A stretch of 6,794 nt of DNA, taken from an uncultured Blautia sp. GTDB taxonomy: Bacteria > Bacillota > Clostridia > Lachnospirales > Lachnospiraceae. A program made the translations under genes and the position numbers. Positions 1-4,608 of the stretch are shown one piece after another. How positions within the stretch are numbered: the stretch's first letter is position 1; each line of letters opens with the position of its first letter. The stretch spans positions 1-6,794 of the forward strand of contig UQMI01000084.1 of assembly GCA_900542045.1 (NCBI GenBank), in the 5' to 3' direction. Below the pieces are notes generated by a model. It was not told the origin of the DNA, searched no databases, and saw only the letters and a program-made list of their open reading frames with translations.

Positions 1-83
1 GAATTGAAGCATTTGTTACCGAAAATAATCCCAAATATGTCAATCGGATCATTCGGCAGCTTAAGGCATATGTGAAGTACACG
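1..83 (+). pseudogene. Internal fragment of a DDE transposase, truncated by IS66 copy 1
   Basis: Reading from base 3, the plus strand encodes IEAFVTENNPKYVNRIIRQL and then KAYVKYT before entering the IS66 terminal repeat at 84. From memory this matches the segment just after the DDE-box Asp (the D-T/P-S/T-G-I-E-A region) of a transposase family common in Clostridia. The decayed transposase at 3645-4472 seems to belong to the same family, but it has lost this very segment, so the two cannot be compared directly. The frame runs 10 codons into IS66 and stops at 111-113. Only the middle of the gene is visible: the start lies outside the window and the 3' part is not found on the far side of the IS. 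Family assignment is by recognition, not by search. Confidence 0.55.
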
Positions 84-110
84 GTAAACCATGAGTACTG
101 GCTCATTTTT
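84..110 (+). repeat. IS66 copy 1 terminal inverted repeat, tnpC side
   Basis: It begins GTAAACCATGAGTACTGG. It pairs with the opposite end at 2860-2886, sharing GTAAA, CA, GTAC and a TTTT block. The second IS66 end at 5283 also starts GTAAAC and has GAGTAC at a similar depth, which supports this boundary. Confidence 0.75.
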
Positions 111-111
111 T

Positions 112-131
112 GACCGCCGTTTCCGGCGGCC
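112..131 (-). terminator. GC-rich hairpin downstream of tnpC (copy 1), possible factor-dependent terminator or mRNA end cap
   Basis: The arms GACCGCCG (112-119) and CGGCGGCC (124-131) form an 8-bp stem. In the tnpC transcript direction the loop is GAAA, a GNRA tetraloop, so the RNA hairpin should be very stable. It starts 4 nt after the tnpC stop. The bases after it on the minus strand are an A run, not a U run, so it is not a classical intrinsic terminator in that direction. Confidence 0.45.
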
Positions 132-135
132 AGAT

Positions 136-1758
136 TTACAGATTGTTTGTTTTTGACTTGCTCCGGCAGATCTTCGGCAATTGATCTGACCATGGAAGCA
201 GTTCTTCTATAAAGCTGTAATCCGTATCATCCTGATGGTCTTTCAAGACTGTCAGGACATGGTCCAGATAACGGAACGGATTCAGGTTATTGGCCTTTGC
301 CGTTTCCGTTATGCTGTAGATGATCGCGCTGGATTTCGCACCATCAATACTGTCGATCAGCTTCCATGCATGTTTGTGCAGGCAGAAGCTGCGGAGCGCT
401 CCCTCCGTTGCATTATTATCGAGAGGGACTTCTCCATCATTCAGGAACACTTCCAGTGCCTCTTCCTGATTGATACAGTAATTGATCCCTTCCAGTGTTT
501 TCCCTTTGGGAAGACGCCCAGCAGATTGAACTTCTTTTGCCCACGCAAAGAAAGCCTCCACCAGAGGTTTGACTGTCATCTGCCGCTGTTTCTTTCGGTC
601 ATCCGGTTCCAGATCAGACAACTGATTATCCAGATGATAGATGGCCCCGATCCGCTTCACCGCTTCATACGCAACGGTATCTTTCGCAGTTTTTTGTGCT
701 GCTTTCGGGAGCGCTTTTAAGGCGTCCGAGAAATACCGCCTCGCATGGGTCCAGCACCCGGCAAATGTGATATCTGGATTTTCCCGGCCCAGCTTCCTGT
801 AAGCGGAATAACCGTCACAGACAACTACCCCTGTAAAGCCCTTCAGGAATTCTCGCGGATGGTCTGCTTTTCGTGTCCGCTGATATTCATACAGGACGAT
901 GGGCGTATCTTTGTAGATCTTTCCGGTGCGGTAGATCCACATATAGCTTTTGCTGTTTGCGGGGCGCCCATCCTTCGATACCATGACCGGAGTTTCGTCG
1001 GCCTGCAGCACATGGAAACGGTACAACTCTTTATGGAGGTAATCATAAAGGATTCCCAGATACCGGTCTGCACACTGGATCATCCAGTTCGCCACCACCT
1101 GCCTGGAGATATGGATGTCATTCCGCAGGAATTCCTGGCTGATCCGGTACAAAGGAAGCCCGTTTACATACTTGGCATTCATGATACTTGCTGCCAGAGA
1201 TGGAGTCAGGATACTGTTCCGCAGCAGGTCTTTTGGACGGTCTGCCTTGACGATTGTCTGATTGTCCCTGCCGGCATAGACAGCCACATGATGCTCTTCG
1301 ACTGTATACACGGCTGGCTGAACACGGACTCTTTTGTAGACTTCATCTGGAAGCTGTTTCCAGACGCCTGCGCCAAAGAGTTCCTGCAGTTTTTCGTCCG
1401 AAAGAGTATGAGGGATCACTTCAACTGGAAGATCCTTTAAATCTTCCTCACGTTTCCCTTTCCTTTTTCGACGGCTGACCTGGATCACATCCTCTTCGTC
1501 CGGCTCAACGACATAGAGAGTTTCTGTCAGGGCTTCTGCTTCGTTAAAGATGAGTTCCAGTTCTAACTGGCCTGCTATGACATCCAGTTTTTCAGAAGAA
1601 CGCCCATAGCGCTTATTGTTTGCGTCAGCGATCTGCTCGATCAGCCGCTCTATGTTCGCGTTCAGCTGGCTCAGCTGATCCTGCATGGACAGGATCACTG
1701 CCACGAGTGTTTCTCTGCTGAAGCTGTTCAGTTCTTCTGGTGAGTAGATCTTTGACAT
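136..1758 (-). CDS. tnpC: IS66-family transposase TnpC (copy 1), full length
   Basis: This 540-aa protein is the DDE transposase of the element. The N-terminus (about 15-50) is a leucine-rich helical segment followed by KRYGRSSEKLD, the signature that opens IS66 TnpC proteins. The catalytic core is recognisable: D254 in LQADETPV, D315 in VVCDGYSAY and E452 in DNNATEGALR, with the CWTHARRYF block at 335-343. Residues 105-170, where many IS66 TnpC proteins carry a Cys-rich zinc finger, have no cysteine pair here (PHTLSDEKLQELFG then LPDEVYKRVRV). The C-terminal region NNLNPFRYLDHVL is typical. ATG at 1758 is preceded by AAAGGAG at a good distance. A -10-like TACAAT about 30 nt upstream suggests transcription independent of tnpAB. 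No frameshift or missing catalytic residue is seen, so it is probably active. Confidence 0.95.
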   Translation of the reverse strand: MSKIYSPEELNSFSRETLVAVILSMQDQLSQLNANIERLIEQIADANNKRYGRSSEKLDVIAGQLELELIFNEAEALTETLYVVEPDEEDVIQVSRRKRKGKREEDLKDLPVEVIPHTLSDEKLQELFGAGVWKQLPDEVYKRVRVQPAVYTVEEHHVAVYAGRDNQTIVKADRPKDLLRNSILTPSLAASIMNAKYVNGLPLYRISQEFLRNDIHISRQVVANWMIQCADRYLGILYDYLHKELYRFHVLQADETPVMVSKDGRPANSKSYMWIYRTGKIYKDTPIVLYEYQRTRKADHPREFLKGFTGVVVCDGYSAYRKLGRENPDITFAGCWTHARRYFSDALKALPKAAQKTAKDTVAYEAVKRIGAIYHLDNQLSDLEPDDRKKQRQMTVKPLVEAFFAWAKEVQSAGRLPKGKTLEGINYCINQEEALEVFLNDGEVPLDNNATEGALRSFCLHKHAWKLIDSIDGAKSSAIIYSITETAKANNLNPFRYLDHVLTVLKDHQDDTDYSFIEELLPWSDQLPKICRSKSKTNNL

Positions 1759-1787
1759 GTCCGGTGCTCCTTTGTTTTGCTGGAACT

Positions 1788-1793
1788 ATTGTA
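1788..1793 (-). promoter_or_regulatory. Putative tnpC promoter -10 (copy 1)
   Basis: On the minus strand TACAATAG lies about 30 nt before the tnpC ATG, with no obvious -35. The second IS66 has TATAATAG at the matching position (6381-6388), and conservation across two diverged elements is the main support. Confidence 0.45.
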
Positions 1794-1851
1794 CCTCAAA
1801 ACGAAAGAAAAAGCGAACCTCATAAAAGAGCGTTTCGTCATTCTCACCATA

Positions 1852-1914
1852 GGATAAACACTCTGAAAAGCCGAAAAAACTACTAGTTTTTTCAGTTTTT
1901 CAGAGTACTTATCC
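1852..1914 (-). promoter_or_regulatory. 63-nt symmetric hairpin in the tnpB-tnpC spacer (copy 1)
   Basis: Nested inverted repeats fold around C1883. GGATAA (1852-1857) pairs with TTATCC (1909-1914), ACTCTGAAAA (1860-1869) with TTTTCAGAGT (1897-1906), and AAAAAACTA (1874-1882) with TAGTTTTTT (1884-1892). All three stems are perfect, separated by symmetric internal loops of 2 and 4 nt. It lies between tnpB and the tnpC promoter. It could separate tnpAB from tnpC transcription or be a protein-binding site. The second IS66 has a counterpart at 6258-6324. Confidence 0.7.
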
Positions 1915-1942
1915 ACACAGCAGCCTGCTGCCGGTAAGTACT
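1904..1942. repeat. Nested inverted repeat overlapping the DnaA-like box (copy 1)
   Basis: AGTACTTA (1904-1911) is the exact reverse complement of TAAGTACT (1935-1942). Between them CAGCAG (1918-1923) pairs with CTGCTG (1925-1930) around one base. It shares bases with the hairpin at 1852-1914, so the two structures would be mutually exclusive alternatives in an RNA or cruciform. Confidence 0.6.
1909..1917 (+). promoter_or_regulatory. Perfect DnaA-box sequence TTATCCACA (copy 1, box 2)
   Basis: An exact match to the TTATCCACA consensus that DnaA binds in Firmicutes and enterobacteria. A second exact copy in inverted orientation lies at 1974-1982. Whether DnaA binds here is inference. Confidence 0.5.
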
Positions 1943-1973
1943 CCATGATTGAATGAATGCGATAAGGTCTGGC

Positions 1974-1982
1974 TGTGGATAA
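1974..1982 (-). promoter_or_regulatory. Perfect DnaA-box sequence, inverted (copy 1, box 1)
   Basis: TGTGGATAA on the plus strand is TTATCCACA on the minus strand. It starts 65 nt before box 2 in the direction of IS transcription; the equivalent distance in the second IS66 is 64 nt. Confidence 0.5.
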
Positions 1983-2023
1983 CTTCCGATCCGCCCAAGA
2001 CAGTAAAGGCGAAAAGATTTTTG

Positions 2024-2043
2024 ATTTTCTCCGTTTTGCACAA
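2024..2043 (-). promoter_or_regulatory. 20-bp conserved noncoding element just after tnpB (copy 1)
   Basis: It starts 4 nt after the tnpB stop. On the minus strand it reads TTGTGCAAAAC then GGAGAAAAT. The second IS66 has the same 20 bases with one difference at 6122-6141, right after its tnpB. Surrounding noncoding sequence is much less similar, which suggests a function. No known motif is recognised. Confidence 0.5.
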
Positions 2044-2047
2044 TGCC

Positions 2048-2407
2048 TTATAGAAGATCCTGGGGGTGCACTTCCTGGATCGGATGCCTGGAGACGATCT
2101 CCAGTCCCTGCATCAATGCCTGATATTGTTCCGGTGTGATCTCCAGTGCCTCCTCTTTTGTACGGGGCCAGCTGAAGCCGCCGAGCTCCAGCCTTTTGTA
2201 AAGGAGAAGGAATCCGTCCCCTTCCCATACAAGCCCCTTGATGCGGTCACTTCGTCTGCCACAGAAGAGAAAAAGGATGTCCTTTTCATACGGATCCAGT
2301 TGGAAGTTAAATTTAATAATAGATGCCAGGCCATCAATCCCGCGGCGTAGATCCGTGTATCCTGCAGCAATATAAATCTTTCGAAATCCAGCTGCATTAT
2401 TCAGCAC
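2048..2407 (-). CDS. tnpB: IS66-family accessory protein TnpB (copy 1)
   Basis: This 119-aa protein belongs to the IS66 TnpB (Orf2) family, needed alongside TnpC for transposition; its biochemical role is poorly known. Family hallmarks are YTDLRRGIDGLA near the N-terminus, LFLFCGRRSDRIKGLVWEGD in the middle, and FLLLYKRLE followed by WPRTKEEALEIT. A longer frame opens at an upstream ATG (2440), but I chose GTG at 2407. It aligns residue for residue with the ATG start of the second TnpB (MLNNAAGFRKIYI against MLNDGTGFKKVYI), has GGAGG 8 nt upstream, and gives an 11-nt overlap with tnpA, exactly as in copy 2. The overlap suggests translational coupling. Similarity to copy 2 looks near 70% by eye. 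Confidence 0.92.
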   Translation of the reverse strand: MLNNAAGFRKIYIAAGYTDLRRGIDGLASIIKFNFQLDPYEKDILFLFCGRRSDRIKGLVWEGDGFLLLYKRLELGGFSWPRTKEEALEITPEQYQALMQGLEIVSRHPIQEVHPQDLL

Positions 2408-2801
2408 CCAGGAGCCCTCCAATCCGGGAGATAAGCTCATCCGATGCAGAATTCGAAATCTCCAGGATGAGACTGCCTTTTCGGATCACGAGATCCGGAT
2501 GGAAAACCGTAGCGGTGCTCTGAGAAGAAGATGGAAGTTTGATCTCCGTAAAAGAGACCGCCCTTTGAGCCGCTGGCACTATCGGCGCCATTTCCTGATG
2601 CGGTCCGGCAGTTGCCGGTAATAATGAATCCTGGACATTCTCAAAAGCCTCCCTGCGCAGGATCCTCTGCCAGTAGAAGAACTGCTTTACTGGAATCCCA
2701 TTTGCTCTGCACCAGGCAGTTTTAGACATTCCGCTGTTTATGCATTCATTCATGATTTTGGTCCAGTGCTCTGCACGGACCTGATGTGTGATCTTATCCA
2801 T
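2397..2801 (-). CDS. tnpA: IS66-family accessory protein TnpA (copy 1)
   Basis: This 134-aa protein is the first gene of the element. The N-terminal half is the helix-turn-helix region of IS66 TnpA (about residues 8-50: HWTKIMNECINSGMSKTAWC, then RANGIPVKQFFYWQR), which probably binds DNA. The C-terminal half ends in a beta-rich stretch (LVIRKGSLILEIS) and GGLLGAE, like copy 2. The frame is open upstream to 2870, but the start at 2801 (MDKITHQVR) is preferred: AAAGGAG lies 8 nt before it, and the upstream codons lie in the IS leader, which contains the promoter and a hairpin. The stop overlaps the tnpB start by 11 nt. TnpA of copy 2 is shorter and much more diverged than TnpB. Confidence 0.88.
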   Translation of the reverse strand: MDKITHQVRAEHWTKIMNECINSGMSKTAWCRANGIPVKQFFYWQRILRREAFENVQDSLLPATAGPHQEMAPIVPAAQRAVSFTEIKLPSSSQSTATVFHPDLVIRKGSLILEISNSASDELISRIGGLLGAE

Positions 2802-2807
2802 AGGGAC

Positions 2808-2841
2808 AACTCCTTTAAAAAACTTGTAGTTTTCTGGAGTT
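2808..2841 (-). promoter_or_regulatory. Fold-back hairpin sequestering the tnpA ribosome binding site (copy 1)
   Basis: AACTCC (2808-2813) and GGAGTT (2836-2841) are exact complements, and AAAACT (2819-2824) pairs with AGTTTT (2828-2833) around 3 nt. In the tnpA transcript the promoter-proximal arm pairs directly with the GGAG Shine-Dalgarno. The far arm abuts the -10 at 2842-2847, so a transcript from the native promoter (start near 2835) would lack most of it. Only read-through RNA can form the full structure. Confidence 0.6.
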
Positions 2842-2847
2842 ATTATC
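2842..2847 (-). promoter_or_regulatory. Putative tnpAB extended -10 promoter (copy 1)
   Basis: On the minus strand the sequence is ATGAGATAATA, a TGn-extended -10 (GATAAT) without a clear -35. The same 11 bases occur in the leader of the second IS66 (5324-5334). Confidence 0.5.
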
Positions 2848-2859
2848 TCATGGATAGAT

Positions 2860-2886
2860 AAAACTGGCACGGTACCAGTGATTTAC
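2860..2886 (-). repeat. IS66 copy 1 terminal inverted repeat, tnpA side
   Basis: On the minus strand it reads inward GTAAATCACTGGTACCG. It matches the other end at 84 in GTAAA, CA, GTAC and the TTTT block. The last IS base is 2886, and protease sequence begins at 2887. Confidence 0.75.
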
Positions 2887-3444
2887 CGTATACGTTATTA
2901 TGATGTTACTGCATCGAGAAGGTCTTTTAATATTTATCCTGGATATGAAATAGATGTAGCTGCTGGCAATCATGCATCCATAAATGATGCAGCAAGTATC
3001 AATTTAGGTCAATTAGATTTGTCAAATATATGTGGGTATTTGGGATTGAAATCTTCCTATGGCAGTATGTTGGGCAAAAATGTTAGGATATCTGGTTATC
3101 CGCGGCCAGCGGCAAATGATGGAAAGACAAAGCGTTCTATCGGACAGGTAACTTCATGGACTACAACTAGAATGGAATATAATAATGATACTTTGCCTGG
3201 AGATAGCGGTGCTCCAATATATACAAAAGATAGTACAGGGACCTATATTGCAGTAGGAATTAATACTAGTCATCCAGATAATGTAAATTTGAGATACAAT
3301 ATTGGCATTCCCCTGACTGTACCGCGCATTACAACATTTCTCGTTGGGGAAAGTGGATTTATCCCAGGGGGAGGTGGATTTGAACCGGAGCCAGGAGGTG
3401 GATTTGAACCGGAGCCAGGAGGCGGATTTGAACCAGAACCTTAA
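2887..3444 (+). pseudogene. Trypsin-like serine protease, 5'-truncated by IS66, with C-terminal GGGFEPEP repeats
   Basis: The frame enters directly from the IS66 end and runs 185 codons to TAA at 3442. Downstream of VRISGYP lies TLPGDSGAPIY, the chymotrypsin-fold catalytic serine motif (Ser codon 3205-3207), followed by GTYIAVGINTSH and a C-terminal helix-like VPRITTFL. ASINDAASINL (Asp codon 2986-2988) is the likely catalytic Asp block. The N-terminal TAAHC-type histidine motif and any signal peptide are absent, so they lay on the lost side. The intact protein was probably secreted. A GTG at 2878 gives a formal start inside the IS repeat but has no family support. The tail GGGFEPEP x3 is low-complexity, acidic and aromatic, possibly a surface or linker tail. 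The fragment should be inactive. Confidence 0.8.
3370..3441 (+). repeat. Three 24-bp tandem repeats encoding GGGFEPEP
   Basis: Units lie at 3370-3393, 3394-3417 and 3418-3441. The first two are identical; the third differs at a few positions. A partial fourth (GFIPGG) precedes them. The unit is a multiple of three, so copy number can change without a frameshift, typical of variable secreted-protein tails. Confidence 0.9.
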
Positions 3445-3483
3445 TAGCATTAGATGGTTATGTAAATCCTGACTATTAAAAGA

Positions 3484-3527
3484 TTTTCTCTTATGATGTG
3501 GACGATTTTCCACTATAAAAGAGAAAA
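3484..3527 (+). terminator. Imperfect hairpin after the protease gene, possible terminator
   Basis: TTTTCTCTTA (3484-3493) pairs with the TAAAAGAGAAAA segment (3516-3527) with a 2-nt bulge, and inside it GTGGA (3498-3502) pairs exactly with TCCAC (3509-3513). It lies 40 nt after the protease stop. No T run follows, so terminator function is uncertain. Confidence 0.35.
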
Positions 3528-3581
3528 ATGAAGTTAATCTCTGAAATTGTTTCTGAATTGACATGAATCATTCAAATTTTT

Positions 3582-3612
3582 TTGATATACTTCATTAAAT
3601 TTATGATATAAT
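3582..3612 (+). promoter_or_regulatory. Promoter candidate, probably the original promoter of the Ig-like gene
   Basis: TTGATA (3582-3587) and a perfect TATAAT (3607-3612) are separated by 19 nt, slightly long. It now faces the IS remnant. If the IS and one TTTGGCGA copy are removed, the -10 ends 48 nt upstream of the Ig-like ATG at 4609. Confidence 0.4.
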
Positions 3613-3636
3613 ATATATTATGAAATTAATTATTTT

Positions 3637-3644
3637 TTTGGCGA
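3637..3644 (+). repeat. TTTGGCGA direct repeat, left flank of the IS remnant
   Basis: An identical 8-mer occurs at 4585-4592 on the other side of the decayed transposase, in direct orientation, consistent with a target-site duplication. Confidence 0.5.
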
Positions 3645-4472
3645 CTAATGGTTCAAACTTCGGATGTATTGTAGATGACTCAGCTGATTGGCAATAACTA
3701 CAGTGAATTGTTTGGCCATATCTGTGGGGAAAACATCAGTTTTTGTAGTGACATAGTGCCGTGATTTTCTCATGGTGATGCATGGATTATCACAGTCGTA
3801 GACATTTACTCTTTTACAATATATTTTGGGGAAGTCCCATTTTTCACGGTTGGCCCTACCTTTTTTCGTGACAGCGACCAAAACGTTTCATTGAGAGGAA
3901 CGAGTTGTTGGGCATGCGGGGTAACCATAAAGGTTATATCTCTCCTTTAGCAGGATATTTTCATTGTGTACATTATAAGGAATCAAGGCTTTGGAAAAAT
4001 GGAATTCTTCTTTCAGGAAGTCATAGATTTCTATAGTGTTAAAAACAGAGTCACAAAAAGAAGTATCCAGTGAAACTAAGAAGGGCGCACAAATTAGTCG
4101 GTCAGAACAGAATGGAGTGAGAAAGAGTCCTCTACTGACTTATCTTTGCTTGGGGAATAGGATTTCTTTGCCACCGGCATTTCAGGAAGAGTTTCTTTAA
4201 AAGTGTTATCAAGAAAAGTGAAATGCCGATGATTCCAAGGTCATTTGCAAATATTGTGAATTTATCGGCATAGCAGAAAGGCCCCTCAGAGAATAGATCT
4301 TTTTTCACCTGAAAGTTTGGTAGAAGACATGGTAAAAATCAGCAGGAATGAATTCGGAAATATCGACAGTATCGTTGAGAAGCTGAATAAAGGAAGGGGC
4401 GTCTTTCCGGAACATATTCTGGTAGCTTGAAAAAGTATCTTTTAAAGGTATCTGATGGTATTTAGCAGTTAT
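3645..4472 (-). pseudogene. Broken DDE transposase gene of the IS remnant
   Basis: Stitching three minus-strand frames recovers colinear transposase pieces. The N-terminus (from 4472) includes SSYQNMFRKDAPSFIQLLND and ISEFIPADFYHVFYQTF. A middle part has GPFCYADKFTIFANDLGII, then FTFLDNTFKETLPEMP and KDKSVEDSFSLHSVLTD, then FNTIEIYDFLKEEFHFSKAL. The C-terminus has KKGRANREKW, DCDNPC and KSRHYVTTKTDVF...YIRSLNH. Stops interrupt at several points. Roughly 200 residues are missing between the FYQTF and GPFCYADKF segments, and a smaller block between the DCDNPC and KSRHYVTTK segments. The probable start codon is ATA at 4470-4472 (degraded ATG), with GGAG 10 nt upstream. The family is the one I assign to the fragment at 1-83. 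Clearly non-functional. Confidence 0.75.
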
Positions 4473-4548
4473 AAATTTTCTTCTCCGTGGGTAGTAGAAT
4501 TGTTCGTGTGGTTATTTCGATTATACCATCTGCGGAGAGAAAATTTAT
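4471..4548 (-). promoter_or_regulatory. Inverted repeat spanning the remnant transposase promoter and RBS
   Basis: ATAAATTTTCTTCTCCGTGG (4471-4490) is almost the reverse complement of 4530-4548, with a 1-nt gap. The arm near the gene contains its GGAG (4483-4486) and former start codon. The other arm lies upstream of an extended -10 (minus strand TGGTATAAT, TATAAT at 4520-4525). Only read-through transcripts would contain both arms. Confidence 0.6.
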
Positions 4549-4571
4549 ATAAATGAAGTGAGGGAACTCGG

Positions 4572-4577
4572 TATAAT
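4572..4577 (+). promoter_or_regulatory. Outward-facing TATAAT at the IS remnant edge
   Basis: A perfect TATAAT lies 31 nt before the Ig-like gene ATG, inside the inferred IS end. No good -35 is seen. It could supply the promoter the gene lost when the IS inserted. Confidence 0.3.
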
Positions 4578-4584
4578 CAATAGG

Positions 4585-4592
4585 TTTGGCGA
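4585..4592 (+). repeat. TTTGGCGA direct repeat, right flank of the IS remnant
   Basis: Exact copy of 3637-3644, with dissimilar bases on both sides of the match. Confidence 0.5.
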
Positions 4593-4608
4593 TTTAACAA
4601 TCGTCTAA

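Larger units (their letters stand above)
84..2886 (-). mobile_element. Complete IS66-family insertion sequence (copy 1)
   Basis: This 2803-bp element carries tnpA, tnpB and tnpC in the usual IS66 order on the minus strand, all intact. The ends are defined by imperfect inverted repeats that begin with GTAAA, as is typical for IS66. The tnpC-side end reads inward from 84, and the tnpA-side end reads inward from 2886 on the minus strand. About 18 of the first 27 positions match, including a shared GTAC block. IS66 elements normally make an 8-bp target duplication. Here the flanks are AGTACACG (76-83) and CGTATACG (2887-2894), only 6 of 8 identical, and the genes on the two sides do not join. With all three genes and both ends present, it may still be able to move. 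Confidence 0.9.
3445..3644 (+). other. Intergenic AT-rich stretch with a promoter candidate, no gene
   Basis: I see no supported gene here. It holds the hairpin at 3484-3527 and a promoter-like stretch at 3558-3612 (TTGACA at 3558, TTGATA at 3582, TATAAT at 3607). A 25-codon reading frame starts at 3620 (MKLIIFLATNGSNF) but ends inside the IS remnant and is probably spurious. Confidence 0.6.
3645..4584 (-). mobile_element. Decayed insertion sequence (DDE transposase family of Clostridia)
   Basis: The stretch lies between two exact TTTGGCGA copies. It contains a broken minus-strand transposase and its leader. The outer ends (CTAATGGTTC at 3645, and CTATTGATTA reading inward from 4583 on the minus strand) show weak inverted similarity, about 9 of 14. 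The boundaries are inferred mainly from the direct repeats. Confidence 0.55.

Noticed and set aside
745..1440. Plus-strand 231-codon frame (and 235-720) opposite tnpC
   Set aside because: Antisense shadow of the well-supported TnpC frame; no ribosome binding site and no protein-like motifs.
2878..2886. GTG at 2878 as a true start of the protease
   Set aside because: It lies inside the IS66 terminal repeat, lacks a ribosome binding site, and the protein lacks the His motif and signal peptide.
3154..3564. Minus-strand 136-codon frame opposite the protease
   Set aside because: Its repetitive part (WLRFKSTS) is the antisense of the GGGFEPEP repeats; the plus frame has the recognisable protease motifs.
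3558..3591. TTGACA (3558) with TATACT (3586) as a promoter
   Set aside because: The 22-nt spacer is too long; TTGATA/TATAAT at 3582-3612 is better.
3620..3697. Small plus-strand frame starting MKLIIFLATNGSNF
   Set aside because: It crosses the inferred IS boundary and stops after 25 codons in remnant sequence; no ribosome binding site.
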